A model generated the notes under the pieces. The model searched no databases. It was not told where the DNA came from and saw nothing but the letters and a program-made list of their open reading frames with translations. Positions 1-8,734 of a stretch of DNA of 64,000 nt are shown in pieces. The position numbers and the translations under genes were made by a program. The stretch comes from Adhaeribacter rhizoryzae (GTDB taxonomy: Bacteria; Bacteroidota; Bacteroidia; Cytophagales; Hymenobacteraceae), in NCBI RefSeq assembly GCF_008629685.1, contig NZ_VWSF01000003.1, positions 346,795 to 410,794 of the forward strand, read 5' to 3'. How positions within the stretch are numbered: position 1 is the stretch's first letter; each line of letters begins with the position of its first letter.

Positions 1-181
1 CCACGCTAAAGAACAAACCCTCATGCATTTTCTGGATGACCTTACGGCCAAGTTTGGAAAAGATACGGTGAAAGTGGCTTGCCAGGGTACGAAGCAGAAG
101 AAAGGCTGGAACCTGAACCGGGAATTTCTTTCCCCCTGCTATACTACCAGGTTTCAAGATATACTGACAATAATTATATAA
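1..181 (+). CDS. UmuC-like Y-family DNA polymerase, C-terminal end (partial)
   Basis: Read from base 2, this is the 3' end of a gene that enters from outside the window and stops with TAA at 179-181. The segments FLDDLTAKFGKDTVKVA and SPCYTTR fit the DUF4113-type tail that closes UmuC, the catalytic subunit of error-prone polymerase V. The polymerase palm and fingers are not visible, so whether the upstream part is intact is unknown. A nearly identical stretch recurs at 4621-4830, where the gene is certainly truncated. The last residues after YTTR differ between the two copies, so at least one end has been altered. Confidence 0.6.
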   Translation, partial: HAKEQTLMHFLDDLTAKFGKDTVKVACQGTKQKKGWNLNREFLSPCYTTRFQDILTIII

Positions 182-845
182 GGCTATCTCTTGAAAGAAA
201 AAATAAAAGACCAACAGCAAAGTAATAGTATTATATAATTATTTTAGCAAGATATAAAAGTCATAATACTTAATTGATTATTAATAATTGTAAAATATTT
301 TTATAAACATTTTAATTAATAATTTTAAAATACCTAAATATAGGTATGGATAAATATTAAATATCCCTCTATATTGCCACTTTCATGCATTCAGAAACTT
401 AACCATTGAAGTGAGCAACTCTTTTTCAAGCCTATTAATTTATTACCTCAAGAAAGTACATCCTAGTTAAAGTACATCCTAGTTTTAGCTGTCTATCTTA
501 ACCTTGGTCTATGGCTCCGCTTTTTATGCCGTAGGGTACTATTCTTTTGTGCTTTCAAAAAATCTAAACCTAAATATTTTTATAACACATGGAACACTTC
601 AACGAAAATTTAAAACGGTACTATCCTGAAAATTCTAATAAAGTAAGGTCTATTGGTTTAACGTGCAGGAGTCCTAATAAATCTAATACAATAGCAATAG
701 GCCTTTCTTGTCTATTTTTTTAATAATAAGGGCAAGCTGCTCATAAAGCTTTAAGCATGCGGTGCAGCTTCCAGCTAAGATTAACTCAATCTAAAAGGAG
801 CAATTTTTCAAATCTTAAATCAATATTAATTTAGTTAGATACTAC
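182..845. other. AT-rich intergenic stretch
   Basis: This 660-bp stretch is very AT-rich and I see no credible gene in it. It contains one short tandem repeat (453-484). It separates the UmuC fragment from the RCC1-repeat gene and should hold that gene's promoter, but I could not pick a convincing TAnnTTTG box. Confidence 0.5.
453..484. repeat. Tandem 16-bp direct repeat, two copies
   Basis: The unit AAAGTACATCCTAGTT occurs twice back to back with no mismatch (453-468 and 469-484). It lies in the spacer after the first UmuC fragment. Its function is unknown. Confidence 0.85.
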
Positions 846-3800
846 ATGAAAATAAAATTTATACCCATATCTCAATTCCTTAACCTAAATATTAACAATA
901 CATTACCCTCTATTTTACTATCCCTAGTTTGTTTTCTTACCTTAAGCCAATCACTTTTTGCCCAGTCATTAGCACAAGGAGGAGGAGGTGTTAGCTTTAG
1001 CTCCTTAGTTGTCACAGCAGATGGCAGAACCTTCACTTGGGGAGGGGAATCTGATGTACAATTAGGAAATGGAACTATAGGTAATAGTACCACCCCTATT
1101 GACATATCAGCTTATGGGGACCTTGCTGGGAAAACTATTGTGAAAATAGCCAGCGGTCGTTGGAATTCCCTAGCACTTGATTCTGATGGTAGTGTTTATG
1201 CTTGGGGAAAAAATAGTCTAGTGGGTTTAACGAGCGGTAATAATGTAGAAAGTGACAAACTGCCCCGGAAAGTGGATGGGCTTTCTGATATTATTGCTAT
1301 TGCCGTAGGCTTTGAACACTCTCTGGCCCTTAAATCTGATGGTACAGTTTATGCCTGGGGATATAGTTCAAAAGGAGAGTTGGGGAACGGCCTTACTTAT
1401 CAAAACAATAATCCCTATTATCCTTATTATTATAGTTTTTACCCAGTGCAAGTGAAGGACCTTGCCGGGGTTACCGCAATAGCAGCGGGTGCCTGGACTT
1501 CTTATGCCGTTAAATCAGACGGTACCGTTTATGCCTGGGGTTATCATACTGGCAATTTATTAGAAGATGGTACTTATGGTAATAGCTCCGTGCCGGTCAT
1601 GGTAAATGGAATCAATGGAGTTACGGCCATAACAGCTGGCCCTGACAACATTCTGGCTCTTAAATCTGACGGAACAGTATATAAATGGGGATACCTAAGC
1701 GAAGTTGGAAGTAATCCATTAGCATTTGGCAGAGTGCCGGAACAAGTTCCTGGTTTAACAGATATTATTAAAATAGCATCCGGCACCTACCATGACTTGG
1801 CCGCTAAATCAGATGGAACTGTTTATGCGTGGGGTAATGGTAGTAGTGGTCAATTAGGGGACGGAATTGTTTACAATGGGCCCGACGTTTATGGCAGTGC
1901 AGTGCCAGTGTTAGTTAAAAATCTAACAGGAGTTGTTGATATTGCTGCTGGCTTTACCCACTCTCTTGCCATCAAGGGAGATGGCAAAATGTATGCTTGG
2001 GGGAATGGATATAATGGTGAATTAGGAGTTGGTACTTCTGAGAATAGTGCCGAGCCTGTGCTGGTACCAGTTTCACTTAAACCTTCGATTGCAACTAATT
2101 CTTTACCGAGTAACATGTTTTACGCGGGACAAAAACTCAATGTAGGTTTCACAACGGACAATTACAAAGATAGTGATAACTATTCGGCTCAGTTATCCGA
2201 TGCAACCGGCAGCTTCAGTTCACCTGTAACAATTGGCACCTCATTTGGATGGACAGGAAATTATTTTCAGATTATCTGTACTATACCTGCTAATACACCT
2301 CCCGGAACCGGGTATCGTATCCGTGTAATAAATTCTAACCCTGCTTTGTATGGCTCTGACAATGGAGTTAACCTCACTGTTCATGCCTCACCTGCAAGTA
2401 TTACCTGGCAAGTACTAGAAGATTTTGAGCGACCTAATCCTTGGTCTTGGTTACCATGGAAGGGGCCTGGGGATAACGTGCCAGTTTCCGGAACAATTTC
2501 CACTTCTGCGGCCCATTCCGGCCAAAATGGAATCAGAGATGTTTATTGGGGTTATAGAGCTGATGTGGCAATTGGAAATTCAGGAGACAAAATTTCGATG
2601 TGGGTTAAAGACAGAGCATCTATTGGATTTCAGGCACATTATTTAGAAACTCATTCCTTTGCTGTAGGCGATAACAAAATTTCCTTTAACTATCTTCCAG
2701 GGTATTTGTGGTACCCATGGCGGGAGCTGAGTTCGAAAGAATTCGAAATGCAGCCTGATAAATGGTATAGGATTGAAGTTACCTTTGTAGGGGGAGCTGT
2801 TGAGGGAAGAGTTTTTGATACGGATGGGGTAACGGAATTAGCCTATTTAAGGTCCAGTTATTACTACAGAGGAACAACAGGTATAGCCATGTCAGGCAAC
2901 TATATAGATGATATTTCCTATTATCTAGCACCTCAAAGTTCAATTGCAACTTCTTCCATATCGGGTGATGCTTTTTGTCAAGGACAGGCCATTCATGTAC
3001 CGTTTGTAGTTACAGGACTTTTCAATTCAGATAATACCTTTACGGCACAATTATCTGATGCGGAAGGGAATTTTAGTTCTCCGGTAACTATAGGAACTAT
3101 CACCGGCACGGCCTCTGGCACTATCAGCGCCACAATTCCGACTAATACACCAGTTGGAGCAGGTTACCGCATTCGGGTAGTAAGTTCAAACCCTGTAATT
3201 ACCGGCACAGATAACGGCGTTAATTTTAAGGTAAACCCTGCTCCAACCTTAAATAGCATTACAGCCCCAATTACACCGGTACAGGTTAATGCCCCTATCA
3301 CAACTAGTGCTACCTTTAACGAGATTAACCTCAAAAATGCTAGTTGGGCTTGGGGAGATGGCCATACGTCTGCGGGAAAAGTAAATGGTTCTGTAATATC
3401 AGGCAATCATTCCTATTCTTCTCCGGGTGTATATACCGTATCATTAACAATTGAAGATGCCTGTGGCAATACCGCCACCAGTGAGTATCAATATACAGTA
3501 GTCTACAACCCGCAGGGCTATTTTGTAACCGGCAGTGGATACATCAATTCTCCGAGCGGTGCTTTAAGAGGCCAAACTGAGGTGAAAGGTAAGGCTATTT
3601 TTGGTTTTGAAGCTAAGTATCAGAAGAATGTGGCTACTGGTCCGGGAACGTTACAGTTTCAGGTTGGCAATTTCAACTTTAAGAGTACCTCTTACGAAGA
3701 ATCTGTAACCACAATTTCCGGCAATAAAGCTTATTACAAAGGTAAAGGGACAATAGCTGGTAGAGCTGGTATTTTTGGCTTTATGGTCTCTATCATAGAT

Positions 3801-4304
3801 GGCCAGTACAATGGCGGTACTGGTCCGGACCGGTTCAGGATTAAGATATACGAATTATTAGCCGGAGGAAAAACTGGCAAAACAGTATATGATAACTTAC
3901 TACCGACTAAAAAAGGGGAACAGGCTGATAATGCTGATTTAACCAAAGATAACAACACCATCATTGGTGGAGGCTCCATTCTGATTCAAAATTCAACTGG
4001 CAAGAAAAACGAGAGGGTGGCTGACCAGGTAGATTTAGGAACAGTAGCGTCCATGCTGACAACCTATCCTAACCCATTTAAAAACAAGACTACCATTGCA
4101 GTTTCATTTAAGCAGGATGAAGAATATACCTTAGATGTCTATGACCTGAAAGGTGGTTTCGTAAAACACCTCCAAGTTGGAAAGGCGAAAGCCGGGACAT
4201 CAATCCAAGTCACATGGGAACCCAAGGAGTCTGTTAAAGGTGTTTATTTAATCCGGTTAGTTACCCAAAATGGTGTTCAGCATTTACGAACGGTGAAAGA
4301 ATAA
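846..4304 (+). CDS. Secreted RCC1-repeat protein with PKD domain and T9SS sorting domain
   Basis: The 1152-residue product starts with a signal peptide that probably ends after LFAQ near residue 40. Seven RCC1-type blades follow to about residue 410, each with the signature G(T/S)VYAWG. Two copies of an Ig-like module sharing AQLSDA and GYRIRV lie near residues 415-515 and 700-800; between them is a domain with the look of a concanavalin-like fold. A PKD domain (WAWGDGHTS) spans about 815-890. The last 80 residues (YPNPFKNKT, YDLKG, KGVYLIRL) are a typical type IX secretion sorting domain, so the protein is exported and probably anchored on or released from the surface. RCC1 blades form a propeller used for binding; the ligand is unknown. 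A hairpin terminator follows at once. Confidence 0.85.
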   Translation: MKIKFIPISQFLNLNINNTLPSILLSLVCFLTLSQSLFAQSLAQGGGGVSFSSLVVTADGRTFTWGGESDVQLGNGTIGNSTTPIDISAYGDLAGKTIVKIASGRWNSLALDSDGSVYAWGKNSLVGLTSGNNVESDKLPRKVDGLSDIIAIAVGFEHSLALKSDGTVYAWGYSSKGELGNGLTYQNNNPYYPYYYSFYPVQVKDLAGVTAIAAGAWTSYAVKSDGTVYAWGYHTGNLLEDGTYGNSSVPVMVNGINGVTAITAGPDNILALKSDGTVYKWGYLSEVGSNPLAFGRVPEQVPGLTDIIKIASGTYHDLAAKSDGTVYAWGNGSSGQLGDGIVYNGPDVYGSAVPVLVKNLTGVVDIAAGFTHSLAIKGDGKMYAWGNGYNGELGVGTSENSAEPVLVPVSLKPSIATNSLPSNMFYAGQKLNVGFTTDNYKDSDNYSAQLSDATGSFSSPVTIGTSFGWTGNYFQIICTIPANTPPGTGYRIRVINSNPALYGSDNGVNLTVHASPASITWQVLEDFERPNPWSWLPWKGPGDNVPVSGTISTSAAHSGQNGIRDVYWGYRADVAIGNSGDKISMWVKDRASIGFQAHYLETHSFAVGDNKISFNYLPGYLWYPWRELSSKEFEMQPDKWYRIEVTFVGGAVEGRVFDTDGVTELAYLRSSYYYRGTTGIAMSGNYIDDISYYLAPQSSIATSSISGDAFCQGQAIHVPFVVTGLFNSDNTFTAQLSDAEGNFSSPVTIGTITGTASGTISATIPTNTPVGAGYRIRVVSSNPVITGTDNGVNFKVNPAPTLNSITAPITPVQVNAPITTSATFNEINLKNASWAWGDGHTSAGKVNGSVISGNHSYSSPGVYTVSLTIEDACGNTATSEYQYTVVYNPQGYFVTGSGYINSPSGALRGQTEVKGKAIFGFEAKYQKNVATGPGTLQFQVGNFNFKSTSYEESVTTISGNKAYYKGKGTIAGRAGIFGFMVSIIDGQYNGGTGPDRFRIKIYELLAGGKTGKTVYDNLLPTKKGEQADNADLTKDNNTIIGGGSILIQNSTGKKNERVADQVDLGTVASMLTTYPNPFKNKTTIAVSFKQDEEYTLDVYDLKGGFVKHLQVGKAKAGTSIQVTWEPKESVKGVYLIRLVTQNGVQHLRTVKE

Positions 4305-4325
4305 AAGCCTACACAAACATTTTCA

Positions 4326-4358
4326 AAATAGCCGTCTGAATTAATTAGACGGCTATTT
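4326..4358 (+). terminator. Rho-independent terminator of the RCC1-repeat gene
   Basis: A 12-bp inverted repeat, AAATAGCCGTCT with AGACGGCTATTT, encloses a 9-nt loop 21 bases after the stop codon. CTTTTT follows directly. Confidence 0.85.
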
Positions 4359-4484
4359 CTTTTTATTTACTATTTTATCTTACAAGGGGTTTGGAATATG
4401 CCCCAATTGATTGGGAAGAATATGTTATTTCCTCAATTATCCTTTCATGAAAAAAGTTAATTCCAACAACTGCCTTTTGCTGAT

Positions 4485-4530
4485 GTTGCAATAGAACAAT
4501 CAATTACGTTGCAATAGAACAATCAAGTAC
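4485..4530. repeat. Tandem 23-bp direct repeat, two copies
   Basis: A 23-bp unit beginning GTTGCAATAGAACAATCA occurs at 4485-4507 and again at 4508-4530 with one mismatch. It sits about 90 bp before the second UmuC fragment. Function unknown. Confidence 0.8.
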
Positions 4531-4620
4531 AAGAACAAGGCAACTGAGGATATTGTTAGGGCTTAATAATAACACAAAATAACCAATAGGGTATTAACGG
4601 ATATTGTGCTGTAAAACAGG

Positions 4621-4830
4621 GTGCAGCTAAACCTGCTGGATACCACCGACCACAGCAAAGAACACATCCTGAAGCAGTTTCTGGATGACCTTACGGCCAA
4701 GTTTGGGAAAGATACGGTGAAAGTGGCTTGCCAGGGTACGAAGCAGAAGAAAGGCTGGAACCTGAACCGGGAGTTCCTTTCTCCCTGTTATACTACCCGG
4801 TTATTAGAAATCTTAACCATCCAGATATAA
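4621..4830 (+). pseudogene. UmuC C-terminal remnant (second copy)
   Basis: About 69 codons can be read, again with FLDDLTAKFGKDTVKVA and SPCYTTR. An in-frame TAA at 4612-4614 stands just upstream and no polymerase sequence precedes it, so this is a detached 3' fragment and not a working gene. It differs from the copy at 1-181 by only a few bases over the central 120 bp, and then diverges after YTTR. The two fragments flank the RCC1-repeat gene as direct repeats about 4.6 kb apart. Confidence 0.75.
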
Positions 4831-5173
4831 AAGAAGATTGTTGCTAAGACAGAAAAACAATTCTTCTGATAGAAGGTAATTAAAAACTCATCCAGCCATT
4901 CCATTGCCAATGTGTAACCTTCTTTAAATACCCGCAGGGGTACGCATGTTCCAACGGGCATGGGCGCTCCACCAAGAATCTCAAGGGAACTCTGCGCGAC
5001 ATCCGTCACCGATGGCATTGTTGCCCTCCGTCCGGGTGGTGCGCCCTGCCAAGTAAACAGCAGCGAACCGAACTCGTTTCAAGAAACACTGTGGCCTGCC
5101 CCGTGGTCGGTCCTAATACAGAGTCGGTCTACCACACAGAGCAACCAAGGTCCATCGGGTCTCCGCAGTTGAT
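4831..5173. other. Junction from AT-rich to GC-rich DNA, no clear gene
   Basis: Up to about 4930 the sequence is AT-rich like the rest of the window. From there to 5173 it is visibly GC-rich, like the redoxin gene that follows. The minus strand stays open over 4788-5018 and includes the string VPLRVFKEGYTLAMEWLDEF, possibly a gene remnant, but I do not recognise it. The compositional switch suggests a recombination junction. Confidence 0.45.
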
Positions 5174-5953
5174 TTACTTAGCGATGAGCCGCTCGATTGC
5201 AGCGCGAACCCGACCCATGTCATTCGCGCACATCGCGTGCTGCTCGGAACCGTTGTTATCGTGGTATTCCATGCCCGGATGGACGAACTGGATAACCCCG
5301 GACTTGTCCAGGATGAACGTCACCGAGGTCGCCGGTCTCTCGGGTCCCGTCAGCCACCACTCCTTGAGGGTTTTAGTCCGCCACTCCCAGTCTATCGCTA
5401 CCGGGAACTGGAATTCCCTGGCATTGACCGCACGCTGAACGCGCTCGACATCGAGCGGATCATCCCTCCCGGCCTTCGGATGGAACACGCCGATTACTGT
5501 AAGGCCGCGGTCTGCGTATTCCTCGTGCAGCGCTCGAAGCGCAGGGGCGCTGCTGGCACAGAAGGGACAGGTGTCCGTCCACCATCGAATCAGCACAACC
5601 CGTCCCTTTAGGTCCTCCAGTGACAAGGGCTCAGAGTTGAGCCAGGCATTGAACTGGAACGGGGGCGCGGCAACACCGATGCGGTCGTCACCGGCAGAGC
5701 GGTCCAAGGCGGCTAGGTCCGTTAGCCCCTTTACGATTTTGGCATCCGCATCAGACGCAGACATTCCACTCGCGATGTAGATCTCCCGTTGGTGCGCCCA
5801 GGACATCACAGGTGTGTATTTGTTACTGGTGGCCGCCTCTGAGTGGTGTGCCTCGTGGTTTTCAATGGTGGGGGCAGGCGTGATACACGAGAGCATCGCA
5901 CTACATAGTGCCAGGACCAAAATTCCCCCGAGTACATCTATTCGCTGTTTCAT
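5174..5953 (-). CDS. TlpA/redoxin-family lipoprotein, probably acquired
   Basis: The 259-residue product has an N-terminal hydrophobic segment ending in a lipobox-like MLSC (Cys 23), then a linker, then a thioredoxin fold from about residue 93. The redox motif is WTDTCPFC with the cysteines at 129 and 132, followed by SAPALRALHEEY, as in TlpA and AhpC/TSA-like proteins. It probably acts as a thiol reductase or peroxidase outside the cytoplasmic membrane. The gene is far richer in G and C than its neighbours and uses codons such as CTC, GCG and CGC that they avoid, which points to recent transfer from a high-GC donor. It stands alone, without a cytochrome-maturation operon. The exact substrate cannot be told. 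Confidence 0.8.
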   Translation of the reverse strand: MKQRIDVLGGILVLALCSAMLSCITPAPTIENHEAHHSEAATSNKYTPVMSWAHQREIYIASGMSASDADAKIVKGLTDLAALDRSAGDDRIGVAAPPFQFNAWLNSEPLSLEDLKGRVVLIRWWTDTCPFCASSAPALRALHEEYADRGLTVIGVFHPKAGRDDPLDVERVQRAVNAREFQFPVAIDWEWRTKTLKEWWLTGPERPATSVTFILDKSGVIQFVHPGMEYHDNNGSEQHAMCANDMGRVRAAIERLIAK

Positions 5954-6314
5954 TGGGTTTTTCTTTTAGATATGGTTAGTCATTTATTCAATTTTTGTCA
6001 CTAATTACCACTTACTTGTGTGTAAACACCATTATTACTTTTAGCTACCCTTATCCTAAAATTTCAACTATATTATACTTACTAATATACAATATTTTTA
6101 TGTTAAAGTACAGTACTAAAGGGTGAGAGGATTATGTTTGATTTTCTAGGGAAAGTACAAGAAAAAGCCATCGAAAAATTGCCGCTCAGAATGCTGGAAA
6201 GAGGTTTCTGCTGATAACTCCTATTATCCTATGTTTGTAATGATGGTTATATTAGGGTAAAAAGAGAAGAAAGGAAGGAGTAAGATTTATCCTTTTATTT
6301 GGCCTGAAGAGCCT

Positions 6315-6458
6315 GTTTAACATGAGAATCCCTTTCCTTTTCTATGGTTACTTTGGACAGTTCCATTAAGCCTTTAGAGCTTGCATCAGGATAGAGAAAG
6401 CCACCATAGTCTGCTCTTTTCAAATTATTTTTCTTCCCTTTACTAAAAACTTAAAGTT
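6315..6458 (+). ncRNA. Candidate bridge (seek) RNA leader of IS110 copy A
   Basis: The 144-bp untranslated leader before the transposase differs from that of copy B at roughly 10 positions, about 93 percent identity by eye, while the coding part differs much more at synonymous sites. A 7-bp stem, CTATGGT (6342-6348) with ACCATAG (6403-6409), is kept in both copies and encloses about 54 nt. Inside are a short hairpin TGGA/TCCA and a GCTT/AAGC pair. IS110-family elements are known to encode a structured bridge RNA in a non-coding end that selects target and donor. Location and conservation fit; transcription and the loop pairing are inferred. Confidence 0.5.
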
Positions 6459-7439
6459 ATGGCTACCCCAGCCAAACCCAAAGTAGTAGGTATTGATGTG
6501 AGTAAAGATTCCTTAGCCATCTGCCACCTGGTAGAGGAGAAGGTGCAGCACTTGGAAATGGAAAACAGCAAAGCTGGCTTCCAGCAGTTGGTTAAGCAAT
6601 GCGGCACGGAGAGCCTTTATGTCATGGAGGCTACGGGTATTTATTACCTACAGCTGGCTTATTACCTGTATGAGCAGGGAGCACCGGTAGTGGTAGTGAA
6701 TCCGGTTATTATCAAGCGCTTCATCCAGATGCATCTGGGTAAGGGCAAGAGCGACAAGAAAGATGCCCAATGGATTAGGCGTTATGGAGAGCAGACCCAA
6801 GTGGCTTACTGGCAACCAGAAGAGCAGGTAATTGTGGAATGCCGGCAACTAGAGCAGCTTACCGAGCAGTTCATCAAGCAGAGGACTATGGTCATCAACT
6901 CCCTGGAGGCGCTGGAGCGGCAACCTGTGGTAAGTGAGCTCGCTGTTAAAAGTCTGAAGCAAACCCTCAAGATGCTGGAAAAGCAAATAAAGCAAATTCA
7001 GGATAAGTTACTGGTCACACTGGAAAAGGCTTTTGCGAAAGAGATAAAATTGCTCTCTTCGATTCCAGGGATTGGCAGAAAAACGGCCGGCATGCTGCTT
7101 TTATTTGCCGGTGGCTTTCGGAACATAACCAACTATCGGCAACTGATTGCCAAAGCTGGTTTGTCGCCTCGGGAGTTTACCTCTGGTTCTAGCATCCGCG
7201 GCAAGGTGCGTATCACCAAGATGGGCGGCAGCTTAATTCGAAGCAAATTGTTTATGTGCAGCTTCTCAGCTAAGGGGTCCAATGCGGCATGCAAAGCGCT
7301 CTACGAGCGGCTGGTAGCCAAAGGCAAGAATGGAAAAGTGGCTTTAATTGCGGTCTGCAATAAGCTCCTCAAACAAGCTTTCGCCATTGTCAAATCTTCC
7401 ATTCCCTACCGCCCTGATTTTGCTAATATTTCGGCCTGA
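6459..7439 (+). CDS. IS110-family transposase (copy A)
   Basis: The 326-residue protein has both halves of an IS110 recombinase. The N-terminal RuvC-like DEDD domain shows GIDVSK (Asp 13), VMEATG (Glu 57) and GKSDKKDAQW (Asp 99, Asp 102). The C-terminal Transposase_20 half begins with SSIPGIGRKTAG and carries SGSSIRGK near residue 242, where the catalytic serine is expected. All key residues are present and the frame is intact, so the element may be active. It differs from copy B at about 36 of 326 residues. The ATG at 6459 follows the conserved leader directly. Confidence 0.92.
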   Translation: MATPAKPKVVGIDVSKDSLAICHLVEEKVQHLEMENSKAGFQQLVKQCGTESLYVMEATGIYYLQLAYYLYEQGAPVVVVNPVIIKRFIQMHLGKGKSDKKDAQWIRRYGEQTQVAYWQPEEQVIVECRQLEQLTEQFIKQRTMVINSLEALERQPVVSELAVKSLKQTLKMLEKQIKQIQDKLLVTLEKAFAKEIKLLSSIPGIGRKTAGMLLLFAGGFRNITNYRQLIAKAGLSPREFTSGSSIRGKVRITKMGGSLIRSKLFMCSFSAKGSNAACKALYERLVAKGKNGKVALIAVCNKLLKQAFAIVKSSIPYRPDFANISA

Positions 7440-7733
7440 AAACCTTGACTTTTAACACAGTTCATGTTAAACAAAGGTGGTTCTCTGGGTTTAGTTATAT
7501 TATAAAGAGGGACATTGGGTGAAGACTTAGAGCCAGGAAGGGCTAAAACACGAGTAGTCGTGCCAACAAGCGTAGCTTAATGGAGAGGTGAACCTTTACA
7601 CTATTTGAAGTTGCCGAAACTTAAAGCAGGTATGTTATTTGAATTACTGAAATATATCTTAAATTACTTCTATTAATATTGAAGGTGCCCAAAATTTGAG
7701 CTTGATTCCTCTTTCTTATTGGCAGATTAACGT

Positions 7734-8162
7734 ATGGAACTACATTCATTATCCGCTGGCATATACGAGTTCCGCAATTCCTATCTGCACCTGGTGGTAG
7801 ATGATGCCATTAAGCTTTTGTATTCAGAGTGGCTCCGCCCGCCCTCCAGTCAGGAATATCGGGAAGCTGCTACTATTTTTGCCGGTTGCCTGCAGCAGAA
7901 AGGTATCAAGTACTGGATTCAGGATACCAATAACTTGGGGGAGGTACCAGTGGAAGACTTAAAGTGGGTGCTCCAGGAGTTAGTACCAGTTGGGGCCGCA
8001 TCCGGCCTCCAGAAATTAGCGCGCATTACCTCGGACGATAGAAATCTAGGAAGATTTATGGAAACAGCTGCCCAAACCCAAGCGAAGCTCAATGCCGCGA
8101 TTGAAGTACAACAGTTTGAAACGTATCGAGAAGCCGCTTCCTGGATTGATGACCAACTATGA
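7734..8162 (+). CDS. Small hypothetical protein, possibly STAS/SpoIIAA-like
   Basis: The 142-residue protein has no signal peptide or membrane segment. The alternation of predicted strands and helices (YLHLVVDD, then REAATIFAGCLQQKGIKYWI, then TYREAASWI at the end) is like the STAS/SpoIIAA-like proteins that are common as orphan genes in Hymenobacteraceae. The next gene (8333-8734) has the same length and layout and looks like a distant paralogue. I do not know the function; the fold is a guess from the pattern. Confidence 0.6.
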   Translation: MELHSLSAGIYEFRNSYLHLVVDDAIKLLYSEWLRPPSSQEYREAATIFAGCLQQKGIKYWIQDTNNLGEVPVEDLKWVLQELVPVGAASGLQKLARITSDDRNLGRFMETAAQTQAKLNAAIEVQQFETYREAASWIDDQL

Positions 8163-8332
8163 TTTACTTTAACCTTAATCCAGTAAAACCCTTAACAATG
8201 TTCGTTAGATTAGTTCTCCAAAGGATAAAGCAATTTGTCTTTATATTTATGCTATTCCTAACATACCTTATTATGGTAATAGGAACAAATTTTTTACTTC
8301 CTTAAAAAAAACTTATTAGTTTATTTAGGGGC

Positions 8333-8734
8333 ATGGTTCTTTTCAATGAAAAACACCTGAAGCTAACTTTAGACCTGAAGGCAGAAATCTTAATAGCAGA
8401 TTGGATAGGCTCTACCGATGCGGAGGAATTTAAACAAACCAACCGCATTACGCTTCTGGTGCTGAAAACCTTTGGAATTAAGAAGTTCCTCATGGATGCC
8501 CGCCAATCAGTAACCCCCTCGCATTTAGCCATGGATTGGGGAAGTGAATTATTTTCTGTGCATTTCAAAGACACTACTTTGCATAAAATAGCCCGGATAG
8601 AATCACCTAATTTGCAAAAAGAAGCCAATCTAAAATCCTTAACCCAGCAGTTTGAAAACAGAGATGGTTTGGGATTGGAGCTAAGGTATTTTTATTCCTA
8701 TGAAGAAGGCTACCAGTGGCTCCTGTTGCCTTAA
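8333..8734 (+). CDS. Small hypothetical protein, paralogue-like to its upstream neighbour
   Basis: The 133-residue product has LKLTLDLKAEILIADWIG near the start, a middle IKKFLMDAR and a final YFYSYEEGYQWL. This repeats the strand/helix order of the gene at 7734-8162, with weak sequence similarity. It is cytoplasmic by prediction. The two genes are 170 bp apart on the same strand and may be an old duplication. No function can be assigned. Confidence 0.6.
   Translation: MVLFNEKHLKLTLDLKAEILIADWIGSTDAEEFKQTNRITLLVLKTFGIKKFLMDARQSVTPSHLAMDWGSELFSVHFKDTTLHKIARIESPNLQKEANLKSLTQQFENRDGLGLELRYFYSYEEGYQWLLLP

Larger units (their letters stand above)
6214..7472 (+). mobile_element. IS110-family insertion sequence, copy A
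   Basis: Homology with copy B (15351-16604) starts at ATAAC (6214) and ends at GTTAAA (about 7471), so the element is about 1.26 kb. It consists of a 245-bp leader, one transposase gene and a 33-bp tail. An inverted pair, GTTTAACATGA (6315-6325) and TCATGTTAAAC (7462-7472), brackets the gene. The right arm sits exactly at the end of homology, but about 100 bp of homologous sequence lies left of the left arm, so the true left end is uncertain. No target duplication is seen, as expected for this family. Confidence 0.75.

Noticed and set aside
4960-5780. Several open frames on the plus strand over the redoxin gene
   Set aside because: They are antisense frames kept open by the high GC content; the minus-strand protein has clear motifs.
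6134-6214. 26-codon frame starting MFDFLGKVQEKAIEKL just left of IS110 copy A
   Set aside because: Too short, ends at the element's presumed edge; it could be a gene cut by the insertion, but I cannot name it.
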